Below, piece after piece: positions 23,301 through 34,187 of a stretch of 64,000 nt of DNA. The stretch is from Aphelidium insulamus (lineage: Eukaryota; Aphelidiomycota; Aphelidea; Aphelidiaceae). The notes under the pieces were generated by a model. That model was given only the letters and a program-made list of their open reading frames with translations. It was not told the DNA's origin and searched no databases. The translations under genes were made by a program, and so were the position numbers. Every line of letters starts with the position of its first letter. Position 1 is the stretch's first letter. The stretch spans positions 35,001-99,000 of the forward strand of contig JAZDSV010000006.1 in NCBI GenBank assembly GCA_036784855.1, in the 5' to 3' direction.

Positions 23301-26300
23301 CTACAAGAGGCTTGTACCCATGAAAACATCTTGCTTGGCCAGTTCCAACAGCATGGGGTCGTCAAAGAATTTGCTGATGCTAACATCCTCACTGAGACCC
23401 TTTCGGCGTCTAGTCTTGAGCATGAAATCGCGTGCGAGATGTTGGGGAGCACTCGGCTCCAGTGGCCGCAAGACGATTGACTTATCCAGCGGGTCTCCGG
23501 GCACAATTTGCCAGTGGTCAAAAGTTTGCTGACAGAACGCCATGCCTTGGGTGTGGCAACGTAGATCAGTCTCGAATCCTGCAGAATCCATGACTGGTAG
23601 CAAGGCTTTCACGGTGTATAGCGGCGATCCAGCTTTGGGCAAATCTTGGGTTACATGTCCGCTACAACAGAATGAGGAAACATCAGTGCCCAATACCTCA
23701 ATACCACAATATACATACCGGCGACGAGCCAGAACCGTGTAGACAGCGCTTACGCAATCGGCTGGTGCCTGTATCTCCACTGCGTAAACCGGTTCCAACA
23801 ATCTTGGAGTGGCCATCAGGAATGACGAGTAGCAGATCCGCCGTGCAGTGGGGATAATCTGACCGCCGCCACGGAATATCGGTTCGTTCGCCAGCACCGC
23901 ATCCAAAATTTTAAACTTGACGTTCCGGATGGGCTCATCGCAGAGTGGGCCTTCGCGTGTACCCCACTGAAAGCCCTGCTTGATGGAGTCCTTGACACTG
24001 TAGAGTAGTGTTTTATCCACTTCATCCGCCAGCGTGTCATCCAGCAGCACATTCGGACCGTTATTCTCTGGCCCAAACGCCCAGATCCCGCGTGTAGCAA
24101 GCAAGTCCCAACCATGCTTCGACTGCAAATACTCGTCTTTAAACTGCTGTGAAGAGTCGATGCGAATGATACCATTTTCAATATTCTCGGCAAGGCCACG
24201 CTCGAGCGGCTCGCAAATCATTGTCAGTTTGTTCTTTTTGTTGGGCGTTTCAGCGAAGCACTTTAGCGAGCTGGTCTCCACCACGGTCTCGCAAAACTTG
24301 ACCACCGGGTCAGAGACGCGGATTTCGATCTCGGAAAACATGACGCGCAGATCATACATCACACAGTCCATGTACATTTCACCGGTGCCGAGTAAAATGT
24401 GCTCGCCCGACTCTTCCACGCGCGTAGTCACAATAGGGTAGGTCTTGTTGATCTTTCGGAGGCCGTCAAGCATTTTGGGCAGCTCCGTCGGGTTCAGCGG
24501 CTCGATGGCCACTTTAAATACGGAGATTGTGGGGAAACGAAGTGGGCGGAATATGTATGCGTCATCGTCGTTGGGAAAGTTTTGCGCGACCAGCGTGGCC
24601 GTCTTCACAATTGACTCGTCCACACCGCCCAGCAGCACCCAGTTGCCCGCCATGGCCGAGTCAATGTTGAAACGGTACCGGCTCTCGTACACCCAGACAT
24701 TTTCCACCTGCTGCTCCATCATGTCTTCCTCGTCGTCCACGGAGTAGCCCTCACCGAGCACTCTCAGTCGCTGTCCCATCTGCACCGTGCCACTCATCAC
24801 CCGACCGTACGCATCGAACCGCGATCTGTCCTCCGTGGGATACAGCTTGACGATTTGGACGACCAGCGGACCGGCAGCATCACACCGCAACATAGCTTTG
24901 GCAACTTGAGAATCCAGCGGCCCGGTGTAGTACTGCTCGACCTTTGCGCGAGCACCAGCCAGCGGGTCTGGCAGTGACTGCGTGCACATGTCCACAAACG
25001 CAGTGGACGGGCCAAAAAATGTGACGAACACCAGCCGCAACAACGGTTTGATGTCCATCTCGTAGTACTGCTCCTTCAAGTGAACGCCCAGTTGCGCCAG
25101 CGTGTGCTTCACCTGATCACGCTCTTCACCCATCACCTGGGAGAATATCTTGTAGATGGGTTCCATGATGAAGTGAACAAATGCACGCGGGTGCGCCGAG
25201 TCGGGAGACTTGCGCAGGAACGATTTCTTGTCCGAGTTGTAGAACACATCGCCCCAGAGCCGCTTGGCAAACTCGTCAACGTCGACCCCGTTGCGCCAGA
25301 TGTTGGCATATATGGTGGCAAACGTCTTCACGCTGAACACAAACCCGAAATTGGTGGCCGCGAAGCATACATTGCCCAGCTCTGGAGAGACTCGCCATTT
25401 TTTCTCATCCGCCGCGCACAAGCTGCATTATTAAAATTCATGAAGCGAAACAAAACCGGTCAAACACTTATAATCAGGCAGGCACATATAATCATACACA
25501 GGCACACCTAGAAATGCTGTTGATCTCCTCGATAGTGTGCCGAAGCTTAAAGTAGGCGTCAGTTGGCGGCAGCTTCAGCTCCACAATTAGCCGGTCAATC
25601 TTGTTGATCACGACCGTGAACGGCACATTTTCCTGGACGCACAGTCGCACAATTCGCTCCGTGTTGGCCATGACCTATACATATGTAAAAATCGGTGCGT
25701 ACACACAGGCAGAGAGAAAACATGGCACCTACACCCTCCACGGCGTCGACAACAATTATGGCACCGTCGGCGATGCGCAGCGAGGCAGTGACCTCATCAA
25801 TGAAATCCACATGTCCCGGAGTGTCCATCAGATTAAGCAAATACGATTTGCCCTTTGAATCGGGCATCAGCAGCGACATTGGCTGTGGCTTGACGCTGAT
25901 GCCGCGGTCACGCTCCAGCAAATGTATGTCGGTGTAGCGTTCCAATGTATTTTTTAACTGCCAATTAAACCTATTACAATGGCTTGATATAAAACGTTCA
26001 ATCACCTTGTCCCCGGAAGTCCAGTCAATGTCATGTGTCTGCTCCACCAGCAAGTCCATTAGTGTCGATTTGCCATGGTGGATGTGTCCCACTACCGCGA
26101 CGTTGCGAATGAAACGTGGGTTCTTCATCACGTCGACAAAGTACCTGTGCGCATACATATATAAGAACATGCGCGCGCACACACACACACAGGCAATACC
26201 AACTTTTTGTCATATGCAGTCCGCGGCAAATCTTTCTCCACCAGTTCAAACACTTTCTTGTCGACTGGTGCCACTATGGGCACAGTGATGGCTTGCGCGT

Positions 26301-26682
26301 CTTCCTCCTGCACCAGGGCCTCCACCTCGGTGCCGTAAATCTCCTCCGCGGTGGGATAGTACTTTTTGTCCTCGTGTAGCACCACCTGGCCACCGCCGCC
26401 CAGCGTGTCCATCATGTCTACCAGCCGCGAAGACCGTGTGAGTGAACGAGCATCATACCGATAAATTATGAAGCATTGGCGAGCAAACGTACCGGCCGCC
26501 ACCAGCGCGGCAGACTCATCGGCCTGCATGTCGTCACGGGCGCGCAAATTATCCATCCAAGAATCATCCTCATCCTCGGCATCGTCTCCACCGGCACCCG
26601 TGGACGCGACACCAGCCGCCTCCACTTCATCCGGCAACTGGCCGATGAAGTTGCCAAACTCGTCGTAGTCGTCGGCGTTCAT
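23301..26682 (-). CDS. EFTUD2: U5 snRNP 116-kDa GTPase (Snu114)
   Basis: EF-G-like GTPase of the U5 snRNP that controls spliceosome activation and disassembly. The start at 26682 is chosen because [14 protein letters not shown] matches the conserved N-terminus; an in-frame ATG-less extension lies upstream. The acidic N-terminal region is followed by [19 protein letters not shown]-loop [19 protein letters not shown], switch [17 protein letters not shown]-type INKIDRL, then domains II-V ending [20 protein letters not shown] and LELAKQDV. About seven introns. One intron, 23662-23718, is exactly 57 nt and free of stops in frame, so its retention would insert 19 residues between LARRR and GHVTQ without breaking the protein. 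The P-loop reads HHGKST where most orthologues have HHGKT. Confidence 0.96.
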
Positions 26683-27221
26683 CTGCAAGTTCGCGTCGTC
26701 AATCTCAATTGGGTATCGGTTGACCACATTATAATTTAAAGTTAAAAAATAAAATTAAAAAGTAAAAAATTAAAGATAAATTAAAGTTAAAATTAAAGTT
26801 AAAGATAATTGCGTTTGTGTGTGGGTATAATAGAAGTTGGTTGTAATACCACATGAGGTTGGCTCTTAAGATGACTTGCGTAAAATTATAACATGTACAT
26901 ACTCCTTCCACCTCTTGCAAGGTTGATTAGAGATACTTTACGCAGCACATACAATGCCCTTAAAATATGCATATCTGTGATGTTCGAAAAGTCTCGAGGT
27001 GTATACCAGTGCTAGTACATGCTCTTCTCCATACAATTGTTGAAGACACTTGCTTTCATACATACTTCTATATCATACTTCAAAGGTTACACAGCGGAAT
27101 AGCTCTCATCCGTAATTACATTCAATGTACATAATGCTGGCTTGACACGGTACGTCAAGGTTACATAGGTAACTACATTGAATGTACACAATGATGGTTT
27201 GACACGGTATATCTACTGAGA
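26683..27221. other. intergenic stretch with A/T-rich and duplicated sequence
   Basis: This is the EFTUD2 5' flank. It holds a low-complexity TTAAAG/AAAATTA tract (about 26733-26810) and a 40-base direct repeat near 27114-27210. No gene is visible. Confidence 0.55.
27114..27210. repeat. 40-bp direct repeat, two diverged copies
   Basis: Copies at 27114-27153 and 27171-27210 share CAATGTACA, AATG and TTGACACGG blocks at matching spacing, with about six differences. They lie just beyond the 3' end of the HAUS7-like gene. Confidence 0.75.
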
Positions 27222-28275
27222 TCATATGCACAGTGCGCGCTTGACAGTGTCACAGTGCTTGCGGGCACTGCATACAGCCAGGAAAGCATCCATGGCCTGC
27301 ATTATAGTCAGTTCATGAGATAAATATAAAACCTGATTGACTCGCCTTGTCCACGGATTGCACATCAGCGTGCACCTTCTCAAGTCCATTAATAAATGGT
27401 GCCGGATGAGCGCATGCATTTCCGCCGCCTTCCGCCAGAAGAGACGGTGGCAGTGTCTTTGTTGCGGCAGAAAAATCTTTGATACGCTCCGCCAGGGTCA
27501 AGCACTCTCCGTGGAGCCTGCTCTCAAGCTCTTCATTAATTGTGGTCAGCTGCGATGCCAGTGGCTGCGATGGTGTTGGCTGTTGCAACTATACAACATA
27601 TCCAACTGAACAAGTCATACATGATCACGGTCAAAGTCGCGCAATTGCTGCTGCACGGCATCAGCCTCCAATTGAGCCTTGTCAGCAAGTAGTTTCATGC
27701 TAGCGGCCGTAGAATCTTCCAGTTCCGCATCATTGCCAGCCATATCCTGGCCAAACTTTGCCACCATGCGACCGAATTCCGGGCTGAAGAGCGACCAGGC
27801 GGGCGCACTTAGTGTGTCCAAGTGCTGCGGCACTGCAAGCCTCTCGACAATGTTATCAGGCACGCCACTGACGGAACTTGGCGGCGGCGGCGGCTGTTTG
27901 AGCACCGATGCAAATGCCAGCAACTCGGCGAGCATTGTACGGCGCTTGATAATCAGCGGGGATTCGGTGCAGGCCTGCTCAGCTACGCCCACAAACAGCT
28001 GGCGGTCAGACGGGTGGGCCAGACCATGTTCGGCGGCGAGTGTGAGCACTGCCTTGGCATCCGTGGGCGCCACGCTGCATGTGCATGAGACTGTAGGGGC
28101 ACTGTCACATCGCTGCCACCCACCCGCCAGGCGCCGCATCGGCAAGCAGCCAGCCACACACGGCAGAGAATGTTGCGGCATCAGCCAGCAGCTGTGAGTC
28201 GTCTGTGAGCAGCGCGGTCAGTGGACACTGCAGGGCATCCAGCCGGCCAAGCAGCCGGGAAGCATTGATCGACAT
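27222..28275 (-). CDS. HAUS7: Augmin-like subunit, HAUS7-like
   Basis: Augmin recruits gamma-tubulin to existing spindle microtubules. After splicing, the N-terminus SRLLGRLDALQCPLTALL followed by AVCGWLLAD resembles the human HAUS7 opening (FGKLKDLNCPF ... EILEWM). The middle (RRTMLAELLAF ... SLFSPEF) and the coiled C-terminal half (LTTINEELESRLHGECLTLA, FINGLEKVHADVQSVDK) keep the same order as HAUS7. The similarity is weak and recognised by eye. Three introns are placed; the last (27297-27345) uses a GC donor (GCGAGT). The start codon at 28275 overlaps the start codon of the divergent phosphomevalonate kinase gene. An in-frame ATG at 28341 would extend the protein into that gene. Alternative: an unrelated coiled-coil protein. 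Confidence 0.6.
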
Positions 28276-30179
28276 GTTGTTGGGGCAGAGCAGCGTGGCG
28301 CCACGCGTCACGGCCGTCTCCGCGCCCGGCAAAGTGCTCATCACCGGCGGCTACCTGGTGCTGGACCGCGTACACCGTGGTTGCGTGCTGGCCACCGACG
28401 CCCGGCTGCACTGCCGCGTGGAGTCGTGGCCCGTGGGTGGGCCCCAGCGCCCCGTTGAATGGGACCCCGCGGCATTACTGGTGGGAGTGCCGGAGCAGTA
28501 CTACCTCCGGTCGGAGCCACAGCAGCAGCAGGACACCTCGCCCTCCGTACTCATCCGGGTGCACTCGCCGCAGTTCACGGACGCCCCGAGATACTATGCC
28601 TTCTGGAAGGCGGGCACCCTGAGACAGCTGGCGTGGCCCGCGTCCAATGACGGCAAGTCTGGCGGCTCCGACATGGCGACACCAGCCCTCCAGCCACCCA
28701 ACCCGTACATTGAGCTGGCCCTGCTGCACACGCTCACACTTGGATTTGGCGCTGGCAATGGCGGCGGCGAGACTCATGGAGGCGCGGTGGCCGTGCAACT
28801 CACCATCTGCGCCGACAACGACTTCTACTCGCAGTCTGCCGCGGTGAGTGCCCCGTTTATCTCTCTGTATGGGCATGCATGCCTGCGTATGGGAGTGGCT
28901 GACAGCGGGCACGGGCAGCTGGAGGAGCGCGGTGAGGCGCCGTCACTGGCCACGTGGTCTGCGCTACCGCAGTTCTGTCCGCAGCGCGTATCCATTGCCG
29001 CCGCGTCAAAGACGGGACTGGGCAGCTCGGCGGCGCTGGTGGTGGCCGTGGTGGGCGCGATGCACGTGCACTTTGCCGGCACTGCGGCGGCGGCGGTAGT
29101 GGACGATTCGGTGCGTGAAACAGTGCATCGGCTGGCGCAGCTGTGCCACTGTGCCGCCCAGGGCAAGGTCGGCAGTGGGTTCGACGTCAGCGCGGCCGTG
29201 TATGGCAGCCACTTTTACCGGCGCTTCAGTCCCGGTGTGCTGGAAGCCGCTCTGGATAGCATGTCAAGTAGTAGCAGTAGTAGTAGTAATAGCAGTCACC
29301 ACAAAATGCTGGCGGATCTGATGGGCTCTTCGCTGTACGACTCAGTGCATCTCCTTGTAGCTTCACTACTGTGTAATGCATGCATATGTAGGTGGGACTC
29401 GGAGGTGCAGGCGGTGAGACTGCCGCCTGGATTCCGTTTGGTGCTGGCGGACGTGAGTGCCGGCTCCAGCACGCCGTCAATGGTGCGCAGTGTGCTGGCG
29501 TGGCGTCGCAATCATCCAGCGGAGGCGAGGCGGCTTTGGCAACAGTTGGACGAGCACAATGAGCGTGTGCATTCGCTGCTGGCCGAACTATGCGCCACGA
29601 GTGCCTTGGATGAAGCTTCATATGCTGATCAGTTGGGTTCGCTGGCTGCATTGGCCGTTAAGGAGGTCTGTGTGTGTCGAGGTAAAATACAGTACTTACA
29701 TATGCGCAGTGGCCACAGTCATTGGGACAAGTGGGAAACTTGTGCCGGCAGCTGAACACTACCTTTGAGGTGATTATCTCATACATACATCTGTGTGTAT
29801 AAGATATGCCTGGCTATATATTGCATGTACTCTTGTCGCTCTCACTCACACCGACAGTCACTGCGCCGACTGCTGCGAGAACTGACGGAACAGGCAGCAG
29901 TGCCGGTGGAGCCACCTGAACAGACCGCGCTGCTGGATGCTACGCTGCAGTGCCCGGGCGTGGTTGCTGCCGGAGTGCCGGGAGGTCCGTGATGTTTGTA
30001 GATGTACATATCGGGCTGACAGGCACACAGCTGGCGGAAATGATGCGATATTTTGCCTGGTGCTCGGAGAACAGTGTGTCCCGGCTCTGGAGTCGCTCTG
30101 GTCGCGCTGGACAGACCTGGCCGTGTGTCCCCTGCCCACTCGAGCCGCATACGGTCCCGGACTGCGCGTTCACCAATAG
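28274..30179 (+). CDS. PMVK: Phosphomevalonate kinase, GHMP type (ERG8)
   Basis: Phosphorylates mevalonate-5-phosphate in the mevalonate pathway to sterols and isoprenoids. The GHMP-fold N-terminus VSAPGKVLITGGYLVLDRVH begins after 14 residues. The ATP loop is KTGLGSSAALVVAVVGA, followed by HCAAQGKVGSGFDVSAAVYG, ADVSAGSSTPSMV and the C-terminal VPGAGGNDAIFCL. This is the fungal/plant/protist enzyme type, unrelated to the animal PMVK fold. About four introns are placed, including 29335-29391, a 57-nt intron without in-frame stops. A serine run near 29265-29295 is encoded by an AGT/AGC repeat. The first ATG is 28274, which overlaps the HAUS7-like start codon on the other strand; an upstream in-frame GTG is not credible as a start. 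Confidence 0.92.
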
Positions 30180-30271
30180 ACCGAGTGCTGCGACTGTGAA
30201 CAGAGGGGTGCGTGGGAGATCTACTGCGCCACCAGGAGATACGCTGTACCTGCAACTGTAGATACTGAGCA

Positions 30272-31715
30272 ATGCTGAGCAGCCTGCCCGCCGAAGCAGA
30301 GCCGGCCGGCCACCAGGCACCCATGTCCCCCAAGGACGCGGCACAGAGTTCCGCGGCGGTTGTCATCGAGTACGAGCAGCTGCTGGCGGTACACCCATCT
30401 CTCACCGCGGCCATCGAGCGCGCGTTCGGCAGTCACGATGACGCGCTCGGTGTCATCTTGGTGCGCCGCGTGCCCGACTACCAGCGTCTGCGCGCCGCAC
30501 TGCTGCCACTGGCATCGGATCTGGCGCGACTGCCACCAGCCACTCTGCGCGCGCTGGAAGACGCCGACAGTCAGTACATGTTTGGCTGGAGTCACGGCCG
30601 CGAGGTGATGGATGGGAAGCCAGACTACGCAAAAGGTGTGTCGCTGTCGGTGTGGTACATGTGCGTAAGGTGCTCACAGGCGGCAGGCTCATTTTATGCA
30701 AATCCCACGTATGACGTGCCGACGGAGGATCCGGCACTCAAACAGCGCTACGCAGAGTACACGCACCATTTCAGTGGCGGTAGCACGTAACTTACTTCTC
30801 GCACACGCGCAGGTACTGCCATCCCAACTTGTGGCCAGAAGAACATCTGCCAGCATTGCGCCCGGCTTTCCGTGAGCTGGGACAGTACGTGTTACGTACG
30901 CTTGTCCGCAATAACTAACGCTGCCTTCACCCAGGCTCATGGTGGATGTGGGCGCCCTAGTGGCCAGAGAGTGCGATACATTGTGTACGTGGACACATTC
31001 TATAAGCCCTTCAAGGCAATAATCAACTGCATAGTGACATCGCTGGACACGGGATTGCCACGCAACTTTCTGGAGGACATGGTTCGATGTAGTCGGTCCA
31101 ACAAGGGCCGTCTGCTACACTACTTTCCCACCGACGGCGCCACTTCGGACTCGTCGTCATCTACCTGGTGTGGTCAGTGTATGAACGCGTGTATGTGATT
31201 TGTTGTAATGTAATCACAGGATGGCATTTGGACCACTCATGCCTGACTGCGCTGACTGCGCCAATGTATCTGGATGAGAGTTTGGGAAATGACACATCGA
31301 CTATGCCCACTGCGGACTTTGGAGGCGGATTGTATGTGCGCAACAGGCGCGGCAATGTTGTACACGTCAGCATTCCCGAGGACTGCGTCGCCTTCCAAAC
31401 AGGCGAAGCACTACAAGTTGCCTCTCGGTATGTAACTTAAGTATCTGTGCACAATATTATGTGCAAATGTATATAATGTTGCACGATAGTAACAAGCTGA
31501 TGGCTACTCCGCACTATGTGCAAGCTGTTGGCGCCAGTAAAGCAAAGATTGCCCGCAACACGCTGGCCGTGTTTATCCAGCCAGACTGGCAGCAGGTGCG
31601 TGTATAGTGTGTATATACTATACTGCCTTGGATCTGATGTTACAAGGATGTGGCACCCGGCTATCCTTTCACACAGTTCACAAAGGATGTCTTGAAGCGA
31701 CACTACACCGACTGA
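30272..31715 (+). CDS. Isopenicillin-N-synthase-like 2OG-Fe(II) oxygenase, uncharacterised
   Basis: Double-stranded beta-helix oxygenase of the non-haem iron type with unknown substrate. The N-terminal part has DALGVILVRRVPDYQRLRAA, then DSQYMFGWSHGREVMDGKPD and SFYANPTYDVPTEDP. The catalytic region has RLLHYFPT, CGWHLDHSCLTALTAPMYLD with the iron-binding HxD, and TGEALQVASR with KLMATPHYVQ carrying the distal histidine. It ends QFTKDVLKRHYTD. About seven introns; the reading between 30940 and 31060 is less certain. I recognise the arrangement from conserved fungal and algal proteins but know no assigned reaction. It converges with PPP1R7, with 56 bases between stops. Confidence 0.78.
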
Positions 31716-31771
31716 GACACTAGCTTTATTACTATCATTCATGCAATATACACGGCCGTAGAAACTACATG

Positions 31772-33231
31772 TCACCGAGTGTACGTGGCGTCAATTTGCT
31801 TCAGTGAGGGCAGCATCAGTTTCAACTTGAGTCGGTATTGCGGATCCTTGGCCAGCGGGTTCTCCTCCAAGTACACTGTCTCCAGCATTGTCATGGGTTT
31901 CAGCTGCTGTTCGACGTCCGCAAACGAGTCCAACTTGTTTCCGCCAGCCTGCAGAAATGGGTAAAGAAAGAGAAAAAGGTTAAATAGCACACCCGCACGC
32001 ACCCAGAATTCAGTGAGAGCGGTCAAGTGTGACACATTTTCCAGGCGTGATATGCGGTTCGAGCCGACATCTAGCAACTGCAGTTTTGTCTACGTAGCGG
32101 GACATCAGCACTGTAAATGATTGCTTCACGGTCAGCGACATACATTGTGCAGCAGGCCCTCTAAACGCTCAATACCGTTGTGACTGAGATATAGCTCCTC
32201 CAAGTTGACCAGCTGGTCCAGACCTTCAATCCTGGTCAGTCGGTTACTCTGCAGGCTGAGGAGGCGCAATGAAGTCAGCGATTGCAGTCCCTACGAGCTC
32301 CACCGTTAGTCATGTTGGAGTAGTAGTAGTAGTAGTAGTATTAGTTTTAATGAAGGGTATACTGCTATGTACGAACACAGACCTGAAGTGATCTAAGTTT
32401 GTTCTTGCCCAGATAGAGTTCTGTAAGGCCAGTCAGCCGCACCAGCCCGTCACCAATTTCCCGGATACGGTTGGCACCCAGTTCCAGCACTCGAAGCTTA
32501 ACCAGCGCATCCAAGTTGTGTATGGCGCCGATTTTGTTTTGCACGAAGTAGAGCGACTCCAGAGACTGGAGCGTGGACAGGCCTTCAATGTCGCGAATGA
32601 CATTGAACGACAAGTCCAGTGTTCTGTGTACGTTAAAGATGCTGTAGATATACAGCTTGCATGCACACAGTATATACACACAAAGTTCATAGATACTTCG
32701 GTATAAGTATATACATTGTACATTATGCCGTACTTCAGACGGGTCAGCGCAGACAAATTCTCGATGCGCCCAATGCGGTTATCGTACAGGTCCAATTCAG
32801 TGAGCGTGGTCAGGTGCTGCACGCCGGCAATGGCCGTGAGTAGGTTCTGGCGCATGCACAGCCTCTACACAAGCATGTCACATGTGAAGCGCGGCGTGCA
32901 GGAGATGCATCGAGTACATTTAGCTGCGTAAACTTGGACATGTCGGGCATGGTCTTCAGGCGATAGTGCGTCAGGTCAATATCCTGCACACCGGTGTAAG
33001 TATGCGCCATCACGTGGTCTAGCGCTGTACCGTCAGATCTGCCGGGGTGTCTTCAAACAGGTCCGCCGCCTCGATGCCCACGCCGGCGCCGTCAGCCACA
33101 GCCGTGTCAGCCGTGTCAGCAGCAGGCTCTAGCTGTACGGCAGCTCCAGTGCCCGATGGGCCATCCGTCGCGACATTGGCGTCGCTGCAGTCGCTCGCGG
33201 CGTCGACGTCGGCGGATTCGGCGCTGGGCAT
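31772..33231 (-). CDS. PPP1R7: Protein phosphatase 1 regulatory subunit 7 (sds22)
   Basis: Leucine-rich-repeat protein that binds and helps mature the PP1 catalytic subunit. After an acidic Ala/Asp-rich N-terminus from MPSAESADVDAASDCSDANV, exons carry successive SDS22-type 22-residue LRRs: LTTLTELDLYDNRIGRIENL, LQSLESLYFVQNKIGAIHNL, LVKLRVLELGANRIREIGDG, LTGLTELYLGKNKLRSLQ, LVNLEELYLSHNGIERLEGL, and LLDVGSNRISRLENVSHL. The LRR-cap is METVYLEENPLAKDPQYRLK-like: LETVYLEENPLAKDPQYRLK. About eight introns, many at repeat boundaries; one contains a (TAG)n run (about 32321-32342). The start at 33231 is the only ATG opening the acidic exon and lies 30 bases from the divergent start of the CX9C gene. 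Confidence 0.95.
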
Positions 33232-33261
33232 ATTAAGCACTGTACGTAAAATTCGCCAACT

Positions 33262-34152
33262 ATGGCAGACAATGTCGACGCCGCCGTTGACGCGGCTTCT
33301 TTGACCAACTCTGACGCGCCACCAGACACTCCAGCTACGGCACATCCGTCGCAGCACGCAGAGCATACTGGATGGAAGCACAGTGTGTTTACGTTCATGC
33401 AACGGGCGCGTGAGTACGGCGACCAGGTGCTGGACACGATGACCCAGCGCGCACTAGACTCTTACGCGGGAGGAGCCGACACGCAGCCAACAGCTGCTGT
33501 GGAGGGGGAGGATACCTTGATAGCCGTCACAGGAGAGCAACAGCAGCATCACGGGCCATTGATGGAGGAGCTGATGCCGTTGGGAAAGTGGCGCGCAATG
33601 CGCATGGACGCGCGGCATGGTTTCCTGGATCAGTTCTATCCCGTGCGCGACAAGTACACTATGGAGCGTGAGGGCCGCGATGAGTGCGCTGCCGAAGAGT
33701 TGGACGCGTACGAGTGTCAGCGTATGCGTGGCTCGTGGTCACTGCTAATGGACCGGTCCAAGCCGTGGATGGAGCGAGTGAATGCCTGTGCCATTCTGGA
33801 AGAGAAGCATCGTCGCTGTGTGACCGTCATGACGGTATGTGCATGTGTCTATAGCTGGATGTATGTCTATAGCTGGATGTATGTCTGTAGTTGGATGTAT
33901 GTCTATAAATGGCTGTATGTTTATAGTTGGATGTATGTCTGTAGTTGGATGTAAGTCTATAGTTGGATGTATGTCTATAGTTGGATGTATGTCTATACTT
34001 GGATGTATGTCTGTAGCTGGTATGGCTGTACACAGCCTTACAACATGCGAATGCAGATGGCCAAAAAGACCAGACGAGTGTTTGGCACGGACGCGGTCCA
34101 CTACTTGCATGTGGTGGACGATGAAACCCGATTTGAAGCAGAAGGCAAATAG
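33262..34152 (+). CDS. Twin CX9C (CHCH-like) protein of unknown function
   Basis: No family recognised. Exon 1 (33262 to about 33835) encodes an acidic Ala/Thr-rich start, then HSVFTFMQRAREYGDQVLDT, and LMPLGKWRAMRMDARHGFLD. Two cysteine pairs follow with exactly nine residues between them: CAAEELDAYEC and CAILEEKHRRC, 23 residues apart. That is the twin CX9C pattern of proteins oxidised by MIA40 in the mitochondrial intermembrane space. The second exon (about 34036-34152) adds a basic tail PYNMRMQMAKKTRRVFGTD ending in FEAEGK. The intron between them is largely an 18-bp minisatellite. A mitochondrial role is inferred only from cysteine spacing. Tail-to-tail with OSCP1, 35 bases between stops. 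Confidence 0.72.
33850..34020. repeat. 18-bp intronic minisatellite, about 9-10 copies
   Basis: Unit approximately TCTATAGTTGGATGTATG, repeated with point changes across the intron of the twin-CX9C gene. The 18-base period keeps frame, and the tract reads as a Ser-Trp-Met-Tyr-Val repeat until a stop near 33953. It contains the same core as the repeat at 14766-14837. Confidence 0.9.
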
Positions 34153-34187
34153 AATAGCTATAAGCATCTTTATCACAGTAACAACTG

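Noticed and set aside
28205-28273. Longer phosphomevalonate kinase start using GTG
   Set aside because: Non-ATG initiation is not expected, and the family needs only a few residues before SAPGKV.
28844-28905. GT-AG intron in phosphomevalonate kinase
   Set aside because: The GTGAGT donor and ACAG acceptor look good, but removing 62 nt breaks the frame before the conserved KTGLGSS loop, while reading through keeps it.
33850-34020. CRISPR-like array
   Set aside because: The repeat units abut without unique spacers, lie in a eukaryotic intron and vary by point changes. This is a minisatellite.
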